Assembly (NCBI RefSeq): GCF_001613205.1
Contig: NZ_BDBX01000009.1
Span: 1-64,000, forward strand
Direction of reading: 5' to 3'
DNA length: 64,000 nucleotides
Origin: Nocardia sienata NBRC 100364
Lineage (GTDB): Bacteria; Actinomycetota; Actinomycetes; Mycobacteriales; Mycobacteriaceae
This document shows positions 42,319-50,513 of this stretch, piece by piece (within the stretch, counting starts at the first letter, position 1; the number at the start of each line of letters is the position of its first letter). The translations under genes and the position numbers were made by a program. The notes under the pieces were generated by a model. The model ran no database searches, was not told the origin of the DNA, and saw only the letters and a list, made by a program, of their open reading frames with translations.

Positions 42319-43158
42319 TCAGCGCGGACGTCCCATCAGGGTGAGGGTGGCATCGGCGGTGTCGAGCACGACCCCGGGTGCGATGCCGGCGGCGGCCGCC
42401 AGCTCGCTGATCAGCCGGACATCCTTGCGCAGCAGATCGCCGGCGTGCGCGGCGATCTGGTCCAGTTTCCCGCCGCCCGCGAGTATCCGCCCCAGTGCGA
42501 AACTGTTCCCGCTCCCGTTGCCGATCACCTCGCCGAGCCGGTCGGGGCTCACCCCCAGCCGGGCGCCGAGCTCCAAGGTGCCGACCGCGGTGGCCATATG
42601 TGCGGTGAACAGGAGATTGTTGAGCAGTTTGGTGGTCTGCCCGGCGCCGATACCGCCCAGATGCACCACCGGGTCGGCGTAGGTCTCGAAGACCGGCCGG
42701 CAGCGCGCGAGGGTCTGCTCGTCACCTCCGGCCATTACCAGCAGCCGTCCGGCCGCGACGGCGGGGGCCCCGCCGCTGACCGGCGCGTCGATGAGCGAAA
42801 CACCCCGCTCGGCAGCGATTTCGGCCAGATCCCGGCACGTGTCGGGATGGACCGTGCTGTGGATCGCGATCACCGGTGCCGTCGCACGCCCGGCCGCGGA
42901 GGCGGCGAATCCGGCCAGTACCCCGTCTGCGCGTTCGAGGACTTCCCGGACATCGGCGTCACCGACCACGCACAGACACACCAGATCGCTGTCGGCAGCG
43001 AGTTCCGCGGGACTGCCGGCGACTTTCGCCGCGGTATCCGCATACGGTTCGGTGGTGGCGGGGCGGCGCGCCCACAGGGTGGTCCGGTACCCGGCCTCGA
43101 CGATACGGCGGGCCATGGGCCCGCCCTGACTGCCCAGTCCGATGAATCCGACGCGCAT
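42319..43158 (-). CDS. Beta-hydroxyacid dehydrogenase family (3-hydroxyisobutyrate dehydrogenase-like) 2
   Basis: 279 aa. G-F-I-G-L-G-S-Q-G-G, I-D-A-P-V-S-G-G and catalytic Lys in Q-T-T-K-L-L-N-N-L match the family and its neighbour at 41432; both also share L-R-K-D near the C-terminus. Two diverged copies in one operon suggest two related hydroxyacid substrates or a heteromer. An 86-base gap separates them. Confidence 0.88.
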   Translation of the reverse strand: MRVGFIGLGSQGGPMARRIVEAGYRTTLWARRPATTEPYADTAAKVAGSPAELAADSDLVCLCVVGDADVREVLERADGVLAGFAASAAGRATAPVIAIHSTVHPDTCRDLAEIAAERGVSLIDAPVSGGAPAVAAGRLLVMAGGDEQTLARCRPVFETYADPVVHLGGIGAGQTTKLLNNLLFTAHMATAVGTLELGARLGVSPDRLGEVIGNGSGNSFALGRILAGGGKLDQIAAHAGDLLRKDVRLISELAAAAGIAPGVVLDTADATLTLMGRPR

Positions 43159-43179
43159 GATGTTCTCCTCTCGCGCGGC

Positions 43180-43701
43180 TCAGGAATCGGCGTCCGCCGA
43201 GTCCGGTTTCGGGGTGGCCGGCCGCCAGAACACCGCCAGCAGAGCGGCGGTGGCCACGACACCGACCCCCAGCGCGACGGCGCCGCCACCCCAGCCGGTG
43301 AGCTCGATCCCGGCGGCGTGATCCACCGACAGCCATCCGGGGCCGAGGATTCCCAGCGCCAGCGAGACGACCGCGAGGACCAGGACGTACTCGTAGCCGT
43401 CTTTGAACACGAAGAAGCCGTTCTTCCGGTGTGCCAGCAAGGCGGCGACCAGCATCACCGAGATCACCGCCGCGGCGGCCAGCGGGGTCAGCAACCCCAG
43501 GACCAGCAGGGCCCCGGCGCCGATCTCGGTGATCACGCTGAACCATGCCTGCAGTACGCCGTGACGTAATCCGAGGCCGCTGAACCAGTCGGCGGTTCCG
43601 GCGATCTTGCCACCGCCGATCCAGTGGTTGACTCCGTGCGCGATCATGGTGCCGCCCACGACCAGACGGAGCAGCAGCAGCGCGATATCGGTGACGTCCA
43701 T
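43180..43701 (-). CDS. DoxX-family membrane protein
   Basis: 173 aa with four to five membrane helices. L-L-R-L-V-V-G-G-T-M-I-A-H-G in helix 1 and F-S-G-L-G-L-R-H-G after it are typical of DoxX. The family occurs next to thiol/quinone and redox enzymes, but its exact role is uncertain. It starts 4 bases after the hydrolase stop, so it is certainly in the catabolic operon; it may handle electrons or substrate at the membrane. Confidence 0.85.
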   Translation of the reverse strand: MDVTDIALLLLRLVVGGTMIAHGVNHWIGGGKIAGTADWFSGLGLRHGVLQAWFSVITEIGAGALLVLGLLTPLAAAAVISVMLVAALLAHRKNGFFVFKDGYEYVLVLAVVSLALGILGPGWLSVDHAAGIELTGWGGGAVALGVGVVATAALLAVFWRPATPKPDSADADS

Positions 43702-43705
43702 TCGG

Positions 43706-44704
43706 TTACCTTTCCGGCCGCGCCGCCGCGCCGCCGTCGAATTGCAGGGCAGGGCCGGAGAAATCTCCGGTCCCGCGGGCGTTGGTGCATTCTTCCGCGA
43801 AGGCCAGCACACTGCGGTGGTAGGCCGGTGCGGTCCGGCCGAGGCTCGAGTTGTGACCGGTATCGGGCATCCGGTTCACCACGACCCGCGGCGACCGGGT
43901 GAACATACCGCCCACCGCGACCATCTCCGCGGGATCGTTGCGCCACACCCGCTCGTATTCACCCAGGCTGTACCGCACCGGAACACAGATATCGGGGGCG
44001 AGTCCGAGAAATTCGCGCGCGGCCCAGTCGTGCAGCGCCCGCGACTCCAGATGCGAGCCCTGCGCGGAAACAGTACCGCCGCCCCGAACGTCGTCGGGAT
44101 AGAGCCGCGACGGCTCCCAGATCAGCCGCCCCACCCCACGTGGCCGTCGGCCGGCGATCCGGTCGGTACCCCAGAGCAGCTCGTGGGCGGCCTGCTGGTG
44201 CCGGCGCCCGGTGCCGGCCAGTTCCAGCCCGAGCAGGTCGGCGCCGCGTTCGGCGGCCGCCATCCGGACCGCGAGTTCGCAGCCCGCCGAATGCGCGAGC
44301 AGGAAGACACCCGCGCCGCGGGGCAGACCGTCCAAGAGTGCGTCGACGGCGCCGTAGACCAGATCCACCCGGCGCTGTGGGGAGTCCAGGCGCCGGGCGT
44401 GCGGAGCCGAGCTGCCGAACCCGGGGCGGTCCAGCGCGAGCACGGTGTAGCCGAGCCGTTGCCCGGCACGCAGCAGCGAGTACTCCGGATGGCCGGGGCA
44501 GTCGAAATACCGGGAATCCACGGCGCCGCCGTGCAGGGCGACCACGACCGCCCGCGGGCCGGGCGCCGCGGCCAGCAGCCCGGACACCGGAATCCCGTCG
44601 ACCTCGGGTACTTCGGCGATCACCGGCAACGGGCCGGGGGACTCGGCCGGCGCCAGGTCGGATCCGGTGAGCGTCACCGCGTACCCCGGGCCATCAGGAT
44701 TCAC
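43706..44704 (-). CDS. Alpha/beta hydrolase
   Basis: 332 aa. Oxyanion-hole L-H-G-G-A, nucleophile elbow L-A-H-S-A-G with Ser, and a late D-T-G-H carrying the catalytic His. A thioesterase, esterase or C-C hydrolase role would fit the operon. The start is uncertain: the GTG at 44704 overlaps the thiolase stop by 11 bases, and an in-frame GTG at 44677 is an alternative. No signal peptide. Confidence 0.82.
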   Translation of the reverse strand: MNPDGPGYAVTLTGSDLAPAESPGPLPVIAEVPEVDGIPVSGLLAAAPGPRAVVVALHGGAVDSRYFDCPGHPEYSLLRAGQRLGYTVLALDRPGFGSSAPHARRLDSPQRRVDLVYGAVDALLDGLPRGAGVFLLAHSAGCELAVRMAAAERGADLLGLELAGTGRRHQQAAHELLWGTDRIAGRRPRGVGRLIWEPSRLYPDDVRGGGTVSAQGSHLESRALHDWAAREFLGLAPDICVPVRYSLGEYERVWRNDPAEMVAVGGMFTRSPRVVVNRMPDTGHNSSLGRTAPAYHRSVLAFAEECTNARGTGDFSGPALQFDGGAAARPER

Positions 44705-46379
44705 TCCGCAGCAGTACCGCACCGCCCGGGGTGAGGCCCCCGCTGGACACCACCGCAACCTTCGCGTCGCGCACCTGCCGTGCCCCGGCGGTCCCGCGCA
44801 ATTGGACGATCGCCTCGTGCATCAGTCCCATGCCGTGGGTGCGGCCGTGCGAGAGCTGACCGCCGTGGGTGTTCAGCGGCAGGAGGCCGTCGCGGGCGAT
44901 GTTCTTCCCGCCGTCCAGGAAATCCTTGGCCTCCCCGATCTTGCAGAAGCCGAGCGCTTCGATCCAGGACAGGCAATTGATGGTGAATCCGTCGTACAAC
45001 TCGGCGACGTCCACATCGTCGGGTCGCAGGTCGGTGCGGGTCCACAGATGGGCGGCCGGACCGAGGACCTGCGGTTCGTGGGTGAGAGTGCTCTGATCCC
45101 ATTCGATCCGCTCGACGATCTGGGTGCCCACCGCCTCCACCCGGATGGCGGGTACGGGCAGATCCGCCGCGGCCTCCCGGGCCGAGACGATCACGGCGAC
45201 GGCGCCGTCGCACGGGACATCACAGTCGTAGAGTCCGAACGGTGTGGTGATCGGCCGCGCGCTCAGATAGTCGTCCATCGTCAGCGGATCGCGGTAGACC
45301 GCACTCGGGTTCAGCGCGGCGTTCGCGCGCTGGTTCAGCGCTATCCAGCCGAGGGTTTCGCGGGTGGTGCCGTAGTCGTGGAAATGCCGTTGTGCCTTCT
45401 GTGCCAGCGTATGCGCGGCGGAGGTGGAACCGAACGGATGCATCCAGCTCGCGGTGCGGCCGCCACCGGTGGCGGGGATCGTGCCCCGTTTCATCAGCTC
45501 GTTGAACGTGGCCTCCCAGACCGTGCGGAAACACAGCACATGGGTGGCCAGACCCGCGTGTACCGCGAGCATGGCCGCGATCACCGACCCGCCGGGCCCG
45601 AAGGTCTCTATCCCGCCGTTGTGCCAGGTGGGCCGGATACCGAGCGCGGACTCCAGCGCGGTGACCCCGCCCTCCCCGAACCCACCGAGGTTCCCGCCGC
45701 CCGGATACGAGGACAGGCCGTCGATATCGTCGAGGCTCAGGCCCGCGTCGGTGATCGCCTGCTGGCAGGCGTCGACAGTGAGTTCCAGCGGCGGCCGCAT
45801 GAGCCGCCGCCCGATCCGCGACATCCCGATTCCGGTGAGCGCGACGCTGTCCTCGAATTTGTCGCGGCGCCGCCTGGTGGTCACGTGCTGGGCGAATTGA
45901 TCAGCGGGTATCTCGTCCACCGGCAGTGGCGCCGGGCCGGGCTGGTGCGCGGCGGGCCGGAACAGTGGCAACCACACATCGTCGTCCTGCCGGAACAGCA
46001 CCTCCAGCCGCATACCCAGGGTGAGCTCGCCGGGATCGCAGTCGACGATATTGGTGGTCAGCCGGACCCGCGGATCGTCGTCCAGCGCCACCGTCGCCAC
46101 CACGTACGGCGGCGGGAGGCCCGGTAGCCCGAAGCGGTGGTTGACGGTGAACGACGCCAGGATCGCGGTCCCCGAGACGATCCGGGGCGCCAGCTCGCGC
46201 CCCCGGCAGTAGCGGCAGATCGGCTGCGGCGGATGGATCAGCGCCGAACACGCCCGGCACTGCTGGATCCGGAGGTTGCCGTCGGCGCCCGAGGTCCAGA
46301 AGAACTCGGTGTCCAGGGACAGCAGCGGTAGCGGCCGCCCCGATCGGGGTGCCGGTTCGTCGCCGGTCGTCGATGACAT
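44694..46379 (-). CDS. Natural fusion of DUF35 OB-fold/zinc-ribbon and SCP2-type thiolase (Ltp2/ChsH2-DUF35-like)
   Basis: 561 aa. Residues about 35-60 are a zinc ribbon with Cys41, Cys44, Cys55 and Cys58, followed by a DUF35 OB fold to about 160. From about 178 (V-A-L-T-G-I-G-M-S-R-I-G-R-R) runs a full SCP2-like thiolase with D-A-C-Q-Q-A, E-L-Y-D-G-F-T and H-G-G-Q-L-S-H-G-R-T-H-G. In actinobacterial sterol breakdown a separate Ltp2 thiolase and the DUF35 domain of ChsH2 form a retro-aldolase that cuts a tertiary-alcohol side chain; here both parts are one chain. GGAGG precedes the ATG. It sits between P450 and hydrolase genes. Confidence 0.87.
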   Translation of the reverse strand: MSSTTGDEPAPRSGRPLPLLSLDTEFFWTSGADGNLRIQQCRACSALIHPPQPICRYCRGRELAPRIVSGTAILASFTVNHRFGLPGLPPPYVVATVALDDDPRVRLTTNIVDCDPGELTLGMRLEVLFRQDDDVWLPLFRPAAHQPGPAPLPVDEIPADQFAQHVTTRRRRDKFEDSVALTGIGMSRIGRRLMRPPLELTVDACQQAITDAGLSLDDIDGLSSYPGGGNLGGFGEGGVTALESALGIRPTWHNGGIETFGPGGSVIAAMLAVHAGLATHVLCFRTVWEATFNELMKRGTIPATGGGRTASWMHPFGSTSAAHTLAQKAQRHFHDYGTTRETLGWIALNQRANAALNPSAVYRDPLTMDDYLSARPITTPFGLYDCDVPCDGAVAVIVSAREAAADLPVPAIRVEAVGTQIVERIEWDQSTLTHEPQVLGPAAHLWTRTDLRPDDVDVAELYDGFTINCLSWIEALGFCKIGEAKDFLDGGKNIARDGLLPLNTHGGQLSHGRTHGMGLMHEAIVQLRGTAGARQVRDAKVAVVSSGGLTPGGAVLLRSES

Positions 46380-46496
46380 ATCGCCTCCTCGTGGCGTCGG
46401 TGCCGGGGCCCGGTGCCGCCGGTAAGCGACCACGTCCGGTGGTCCACCCGGGCGGTCGCCCGTCCGGGTGCCGGAATTTCGTTGTGCCGCTGTGCG

Positions 46497-47849
46497 TCAG
46501 ATCTGCGCCGCGTCCTTGCGGACGGTCACCGGCTCGGCGAGCCGCTGTTCGTCGCAGACGGTCTGCAGTTTCTCGAGTGTCTCGGCGAGCCCGGGGCCCA
46601 GTGGTTCGCCGGGGGTGAATGTGGCCGGCAGGTGCCGCATTCCCTGGATGACCGCGATGGTCTCGTAGTGCACGGCTTCCTCCGGGATACACCGGAAGTC
46701 CGGTAGCCGATCCAGCACCGCGAGCAGCATTCGCTTGTACACCGCGCGGGCCACATTCGATCCGATACACCGGTGGATACCCAATCCGAAACTGAAGTGC
46801 CGGTTGCCTTTACGGTCCAGCACGACCGTGTCGGGCCGGTCGAACACGGCCGGGTCACGGTTGGCCATGGCCCAGGACAGCCACAGCCGTTCGCCTTCGG
46901 CGAACCGCGCGCCGGCCAGTTCGACATCGGCGTTCAGCGTGCGGCCGTCACCGGGCGCGGGTGTGAAGTACCGCAGGAACTCCTCGGTCGCCGAATCCAG
47001 CAACTGGTCCCGTTCCCGGCTGAGGGTTTCCCGTTCGCCCGGATGTTCCGACAGCCATTCCAGCGAATGCGCGGTGAGCGCGGTGGTGGTGTCGAAACCG
47101 CCGCCGATCAACAGGCCGAGCATGCCGAGGATCTCGATATCGGACAGGGGTTCGCCGCCCAGTGTCGCCTCGGTCGCGAGCGCGTGGACGAGGCCGGGCC
47201 GGGGATGCGCGCGGATCTCGGTGAGATTGGTGTAGAGGTCCAGGCCCATCTCCTGGTGCATTCGGTGTACCCGCTCGAACTCCGGGGAGTCCGGTGGGGT
47301 GTACACCGTCGCGTGCGCGGGCTCGCTGTAGACCGCCCAGTTGCGCAGCGGGACGCCCAGCATGGCCAGGGTCAGGACCGCGGGCACGATATTGGCCAGA
47401 TCGTCGACGAAATCGATCCGGCCCGTGGCGATCTTCTCGTCGAGCGCGGCGCGGACCAGTTCGTCGACGAGCGGTATCCACCGCTGCACCGCGGCGGGCG
47501 ACAGGTACGGGTTGAGTACGGCCCGCAGTTCACGGTGCTCGGGGTCGTCCATCTCCAGGATGCCGTTGCGAATGGCGGCCTGGTTGGTGGAGGGAATGGT
47601 GATGCCCTGATATCCGCGCCGTACGCCCTCGACGTCACGGTCGTTGGAGACGTAGGGGCACCGGGCGAGTTCGAAGACCTCCCGGTTGCCCGCGGCGACC
47701 CAGTAGCCGTCGTGGCGGTCGGTCCAGGCGATCGGGCACTGCCGGTGCATATGCTCGGTGATCGCCTGGAACGATTCCCGGTAGGCCGGCCCGTAGCGGT
47801 CGAAATCGAGCCGGGGATGCAGGCGGTCGGTGGGTTCGGTGGCCGACAT
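46497..47849 (-). CDS. Cytochrome P450
   Basis: 450 aa. I-helix G-G-G-F-D-T-T-T, E-x-x-R in E-E-F-L-R, heme loop F-S-F-G-L-G-I-H-R-C-I-G with the proximal Cys. It belongs to a different branch from the P450s at 33232 and 63090 (different heme loop and I-helix), so it likely performs a different oxidation. GAGGGG lies 8 bases before the ATG. It follows its ferredoxin gene by 16 bases and is followed by the DUF35-thiolase. Confidence 0.92.
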   Translation of the reverse strand: MSATEPTDRLHPRLDFDRYGPAYRESFQAITEHMHRQCPIAWTDRHDGYWVAAGNREVFELARCPYVSNDRDVEGVRRGYQGITIPSTNQAAIRNGILEMDDPEHRELRAVLNPYLSPAAVQRWIPLVDELVRAALDEKIATGRIDFVDDLANIVPAVLTLAMLGVPLRNWAVYSEPAHATVYTPPDSPEFERVHRMHQEMGLDLYTNLTEIRAHPRPGLVHALATEATLGGEPLSDIEILGMLGLLIGGGFDTTTALTAHSLEWLSEHPGERETLSRERDQLLDSATEEFLRYFTPAPGDGRTLNADVELAGARFAEGERLWLSWAMANRDPAVFDRPDTVVLDRKGNRHFSFGLGIHRCIGSNVARAVYKRMLLAVLDRLPDFRCIPEEAVHYETIAVIQGMRHLPATFTPGEPLGPGLAETLEKLQTVCDEQRLAEPVTVRKDAAQI

Positions 47850-47865
47850 CGGATGCCCCCTCGTA

Positions 47866-48069
47866 CTACTCGGTGAGCGAGATGGCGCGCTCGGGGCAGG
47901 AGTGCACCGCTTCGCGCACCTGATCCTCTTGGTCGTGGGCCACATTCTCGTCGACCGGCGAGGAATGCCCGTCGATTTCACTGAGTTCGAACGCTTTCGG
48001 CGCGATCATCGAGCACAGGGTGTGCCCCTGGCAGCGTTCCTGATCGACATGGACCTTCACGGTTGTCAC
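47866..48069 (-). CDS. [3Fe-4S]-type ferredoxin
   Basis: 67 aa. Cys13, Cys19 and Cys58-Pro are the three expected cluster ligands, with His16 in C-x2-H-x2-C. Position 23 is Ala, where the other ferredoxin in the window has Cys20, so this one can only hold a three-iron cluster without rearrangement. It lies between SDR and P450 genes in one operon and is the donor for the P450 at 46497. Confidence 0.88.
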   Translation of the reverse strand: MTTVKVHVDQERCQGHTLCSMIAPKAFELSEIDGHSSPVDENVAHDQEDQVREAVHSCPERAISLTE

Positions 48070-48105
48070 TTCCCTTCGGATGCGGTGGGCGGATTCCTGG
48101 GGCTG

Positions 48106-48813
48106 TCAGGTGTTGCGTCCGCCGTTGACGCCGATGATCTGGCCGGTGATGTAGCCGGCCTCCTCGGAGATCAGGAAAGCGCAGGTGGCGGCGATGTCCT
48201 CGGGTTTACCGACGCGCCGCACAGGGGTGCGCTGGATATGGTCTTCGACGGTGCCGCCGAGCAGCCGGCGTTCCTCGGAGCGGCGCAGCATGGGGGTGTC
48301 GATGAAACCCGGGGGTACCGCGTTCACCGTGATTCCCGACGGGCCCAATTCCAGCGCAAGGGATTTGGTGAGTCCGTTGACCGCGGATTTCGACGAGACG
48401 TAGTGGGACATGAACGGCTGGCCCGACTGTGCGCTCGACGAAGAGATGTTCACGATGCGTCCCCAGCCGGCTTCGATCATATCCGGCAGTACCGCCTGGA
48501 TGGTGTGGAAGACGCCGTGCAGATTCACCTCGATGACCCGCTGCCATTCCGCGAAGTCGATGTTCTGGAACCGTTTGAACCCGTCGACTCCGGCCGCGTT
48601 CACCAGGACGGTGACCGGCCCCAGCTTCTCGCGGACGGACCCGAGCGCTTCGGCGATGCTGTCCGGATCGGTCACATCGGCCCGGTAGGCGGAATCGTCG
48701 GCCGCGGCGGCGTTGCGGTCCAGGGCGGCCACATGGAATCCGTCGCTGCGCAACCGCTGCGCGATGGCCAGTCCGATGCCCGAGGCGCCGCCGGTGACAA
48801 CTGCGGTTTTCAC
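48106..48813 (-). CDS. Short-chain dehydrogenase/reductase
   Basis: 235 aa from a GTG (GGAGAGG upstream). T-G-G-A-S-G-I-G, L-V-N-A-A-G, I-S-S-S-S-A-Q and Y-V-S-S-K give a full classical active site; Asp in A-A-L-D-R suggests NAD+. FabG-like length. It is first gene of an eight-gene leftward operon (SDR, ferredoxin, P450, DUF35-thiolase, hydrolase, DoxX, two hydroxyacid dehydrogenases). The paired GAGAAT operator lies 33-69 bases upstream. Confidence 0.88.
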   Translation of the reverse strand: MKTAVVTGGASGIGLAIAQRLRSDGFHVAALDRNAAAADDSAYRADVTDPDSIAEALGSVREKLGPVTVLVNAAGVDGFKRFQNIDFAEWQRVIEVNLHGVFHTIQAVLPDMIEAGWGRIVNISSSSAQSGQPFMSHYVSSKSAVNGLTKSLALELGPSGITVNAVPPGFIDTPMLRRSEERRLLGGTVEDHIQRTPVRRVGKPEDIAATCAFLISEEAGYITGQIIGVNGGRNT

Positions 48814-48845
48814 GCCTGCCTCTCCTCTCCCGCGCCCAGTGGCGC

Positions 48846-48882
48846 AAGAACATGCATTCCGAATAAAGAGAACCGTACTCTC
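48846..48882. promoter_or_regulatory. Paired operator dyads of the GAGAAT regulon (site 4)
   Basis: 48868-48882 (GAGAACCGTACTCTC) and 48846-48860 (AAGAACATGCATTCC), centres 22 bp apart. Located in the promoter of the SDR-ferredoxin-P450-thiolase operon. Confidence 0.65.
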
Positions 48883-48989
48883 GTGTAGTTCGTGTCCGCA
48901 AGATCGACGGAAGCCGTGTGCGGGCGGTCGACCTGCGGAAGTTTTCGGAACGCTCCAGCTCATCGAATCGTCAGCCGGACCACTCCTCC

Positions 48990-49026
48990 AAATGTACTAT
49001 TCTCCTCAAACGAGAATGCAATTTTC
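48990..49026. promoter_or_regulatory. Paired operator dyads of the GAGAAT regulon (site 5)
   Basis: 49012-49026 (GAGAATGCAATTTTC) plus a half-preserved dyad at 48990-49004 ending ATTCTC, centres 22 bp apart. It lies 21 bases before the aldehyde dehydrogenase start, over its probable promoter. Sites 4 and 5 share one divergent region. Confidence 0.65.
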
Positions 49027-49046
49027 ATAACTTTCGAGGAGGCGGG

Positions 49047-50513
49047 ATGTCAACGCAGGAAGAGGCGGCGACTGCCACCCAACGGTTGCTCATCGACGGG
49101 CAGCTGGTCGAGACCGGGGCGACCCTGGCCTCACTCAACCCCGCGAACGGGGAAGTGGTCGGCCATGCGCCCGAGGCCGGTGTCGCCGAGGTCGACGCCG
49201 CGGTGGCCGCCGCCCGCCGTGCGTTCGACACCACCGACTGGTCGACGAACCACGAATTCCGCGCGCGCTGCCTGGAGCAGCTCTACCAGGCGCTGCAGGA
49301 CAATGTGGAGGACCTGCGCGCCCTGATGATCGCCGAGGTCGGCGCGAGCTACATCCTCACCAAGGGCAATCAGCTCGAGACCCCGTTCGAGATCGTGAAG
49401 TACTACGCGGGCGTACTGAAGGACTACACCTGGACCGAGGATCTCGGTGCGGTCGAGATCCGTGGTGCGCAGCACCAGCGCTGGGTGGAGAAGGAGGGCG
49501 CGGGCGTAGTCGCCGCCATCGCCGCCTACAACTATCCCTACCAGCTGGCGTTCGCCAAACTCGCGCCGGCGTTGGCCGCGGGCTGCACGGTGGTGCTCAA
49601 GGGCGCCCCCGACACCCCGCTCGTCACGCTGGCGCTGGGTGAGCTCATCGCGAACCGCACCGATATCCCCCCCGGGGTGGTGAACATCCTCGCGAGTTCC
49701 GATGTGGCCGTCGGGGAACGGATGACCACGCACCCCGACGTCGATGTCGTCTCGTTCACCGGCTCCACCCCGGTCGGCCGCAAGATCATGGCCGCCGCCA
49801 GCGCCACCCTCAAGAAGGTCTTCCTCGAGCTCGGCGGAAAATCGGCGGCCATTCTGCTCGACGACGCCGACTACAACCTGGGCGCCATGTTCGCCGCCTT
49901 CAGCATCTGCTCGCATGCCGGCCAGGGGTGCGCGATCACCACCCGGCTGCTGGTACCCCGCGCCGATCACGACAAGGTCGCTGAACTGGTCGCCGCCAAT
50001 CTCGCCAATATCACCTACGGCGACCCGGCCGACCCGAAGAACTACATGGGCCCGCTGATCAGTGAACGTCAGCGCGACAAGGTGCACGGCCTGGTGGAAC
50101 GTGCGGTCGCCGCGGGCGCCACCCTGGTGGCCGGCGGCGAGAAGGTCGATCCGGGGTATTTCTACAAACCGACCCTGCTGGCCGATGTGGACCCCGACAG
50201 CGAGATCGCGCAGGAGGAGGTATTCGGCCCGGTGCTGGCGCTGATCCCCTACGACGATATCGATGACGCCGTGCGGATCGCCAACAACTCCATCTATGGG
50301 CTGTCCGGCGGCGTCTTCGGCGCCGACGCGGAACGGGCGCGGGCCGTGGCCCGCCGGATCCGTACCGGCACCTTCAGCATCAACGGCGGCAACTACTTCC
50401 ACCCCGACGCGCCCTTCGGCGGCTACAAACAGTCCGGGGTCGGGCGTGAGATGGGGGTCGTGGGCATGGAGGAGTTCATGGAGAGCAAGACCCTCGCCGA
50501 GGTGGTCTCGTGA
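49047..50513 (+). CDS. NAD(P)-dependent aldehyde dehydrogenase
   Basis: 488 aa ALDH-superfamily enzyme. Catalytic Cys295 in G-Q-G-C-A-I-T-T-R and general-base Glu261 in L-E-L-G-G-K; the F-T-G-S-T-P-V-G-R cofactor loop lies before it. ATG with GAGGAGG directly upstream. It would oxidise an aldehyde made by P450/alcohol dehydrogenase chemistry to the acid. The stop overlaps the start of the CoA transferase gene (ATGG/GTGA region), so acid formation and CoA loading are coupled. Confidence 0.92.
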   Translation: MSTQEEAATATQRLLIDGQLVETGATLASLNPANGEVVGHAPEAGVAEVDAAVAAARRAFDTTDWSTNHEFRARCLEQLYQALQDNVEDLRALMIAEVGASYILTKGNQLETPFEIVKYYAGVLKDYTWTEDLGAVEIRGAQHQRWVEKEGAGVVAAIAAYNYPYQLAFAKLAPALAAGCTVVLKGAPDTPLVTLALGELIANRTDIPPGVVNILASSDVAVGERMTTHPDVDVVSFTGSTPVGRKIMAAASATLKKVFLELGGKSAAILLDDADYNLGAMFAAFSICSHAGQGCAITTRLLVPRADHDKVAELVAANLANITYGDPADPKNYMGPLISERQRDKVHGLVERAVAAGATLVAGGEKVDPGYFYKPTLLADVDPDSEIAQEEVFGPVLALIPYDDIDDAVRIANNSIYGLSGGVFGADAERARAVARRIRTGTFSINGGNYFHPDAPFGGYKQSGVGREMGVVGMEEFMESKTLAEVVS

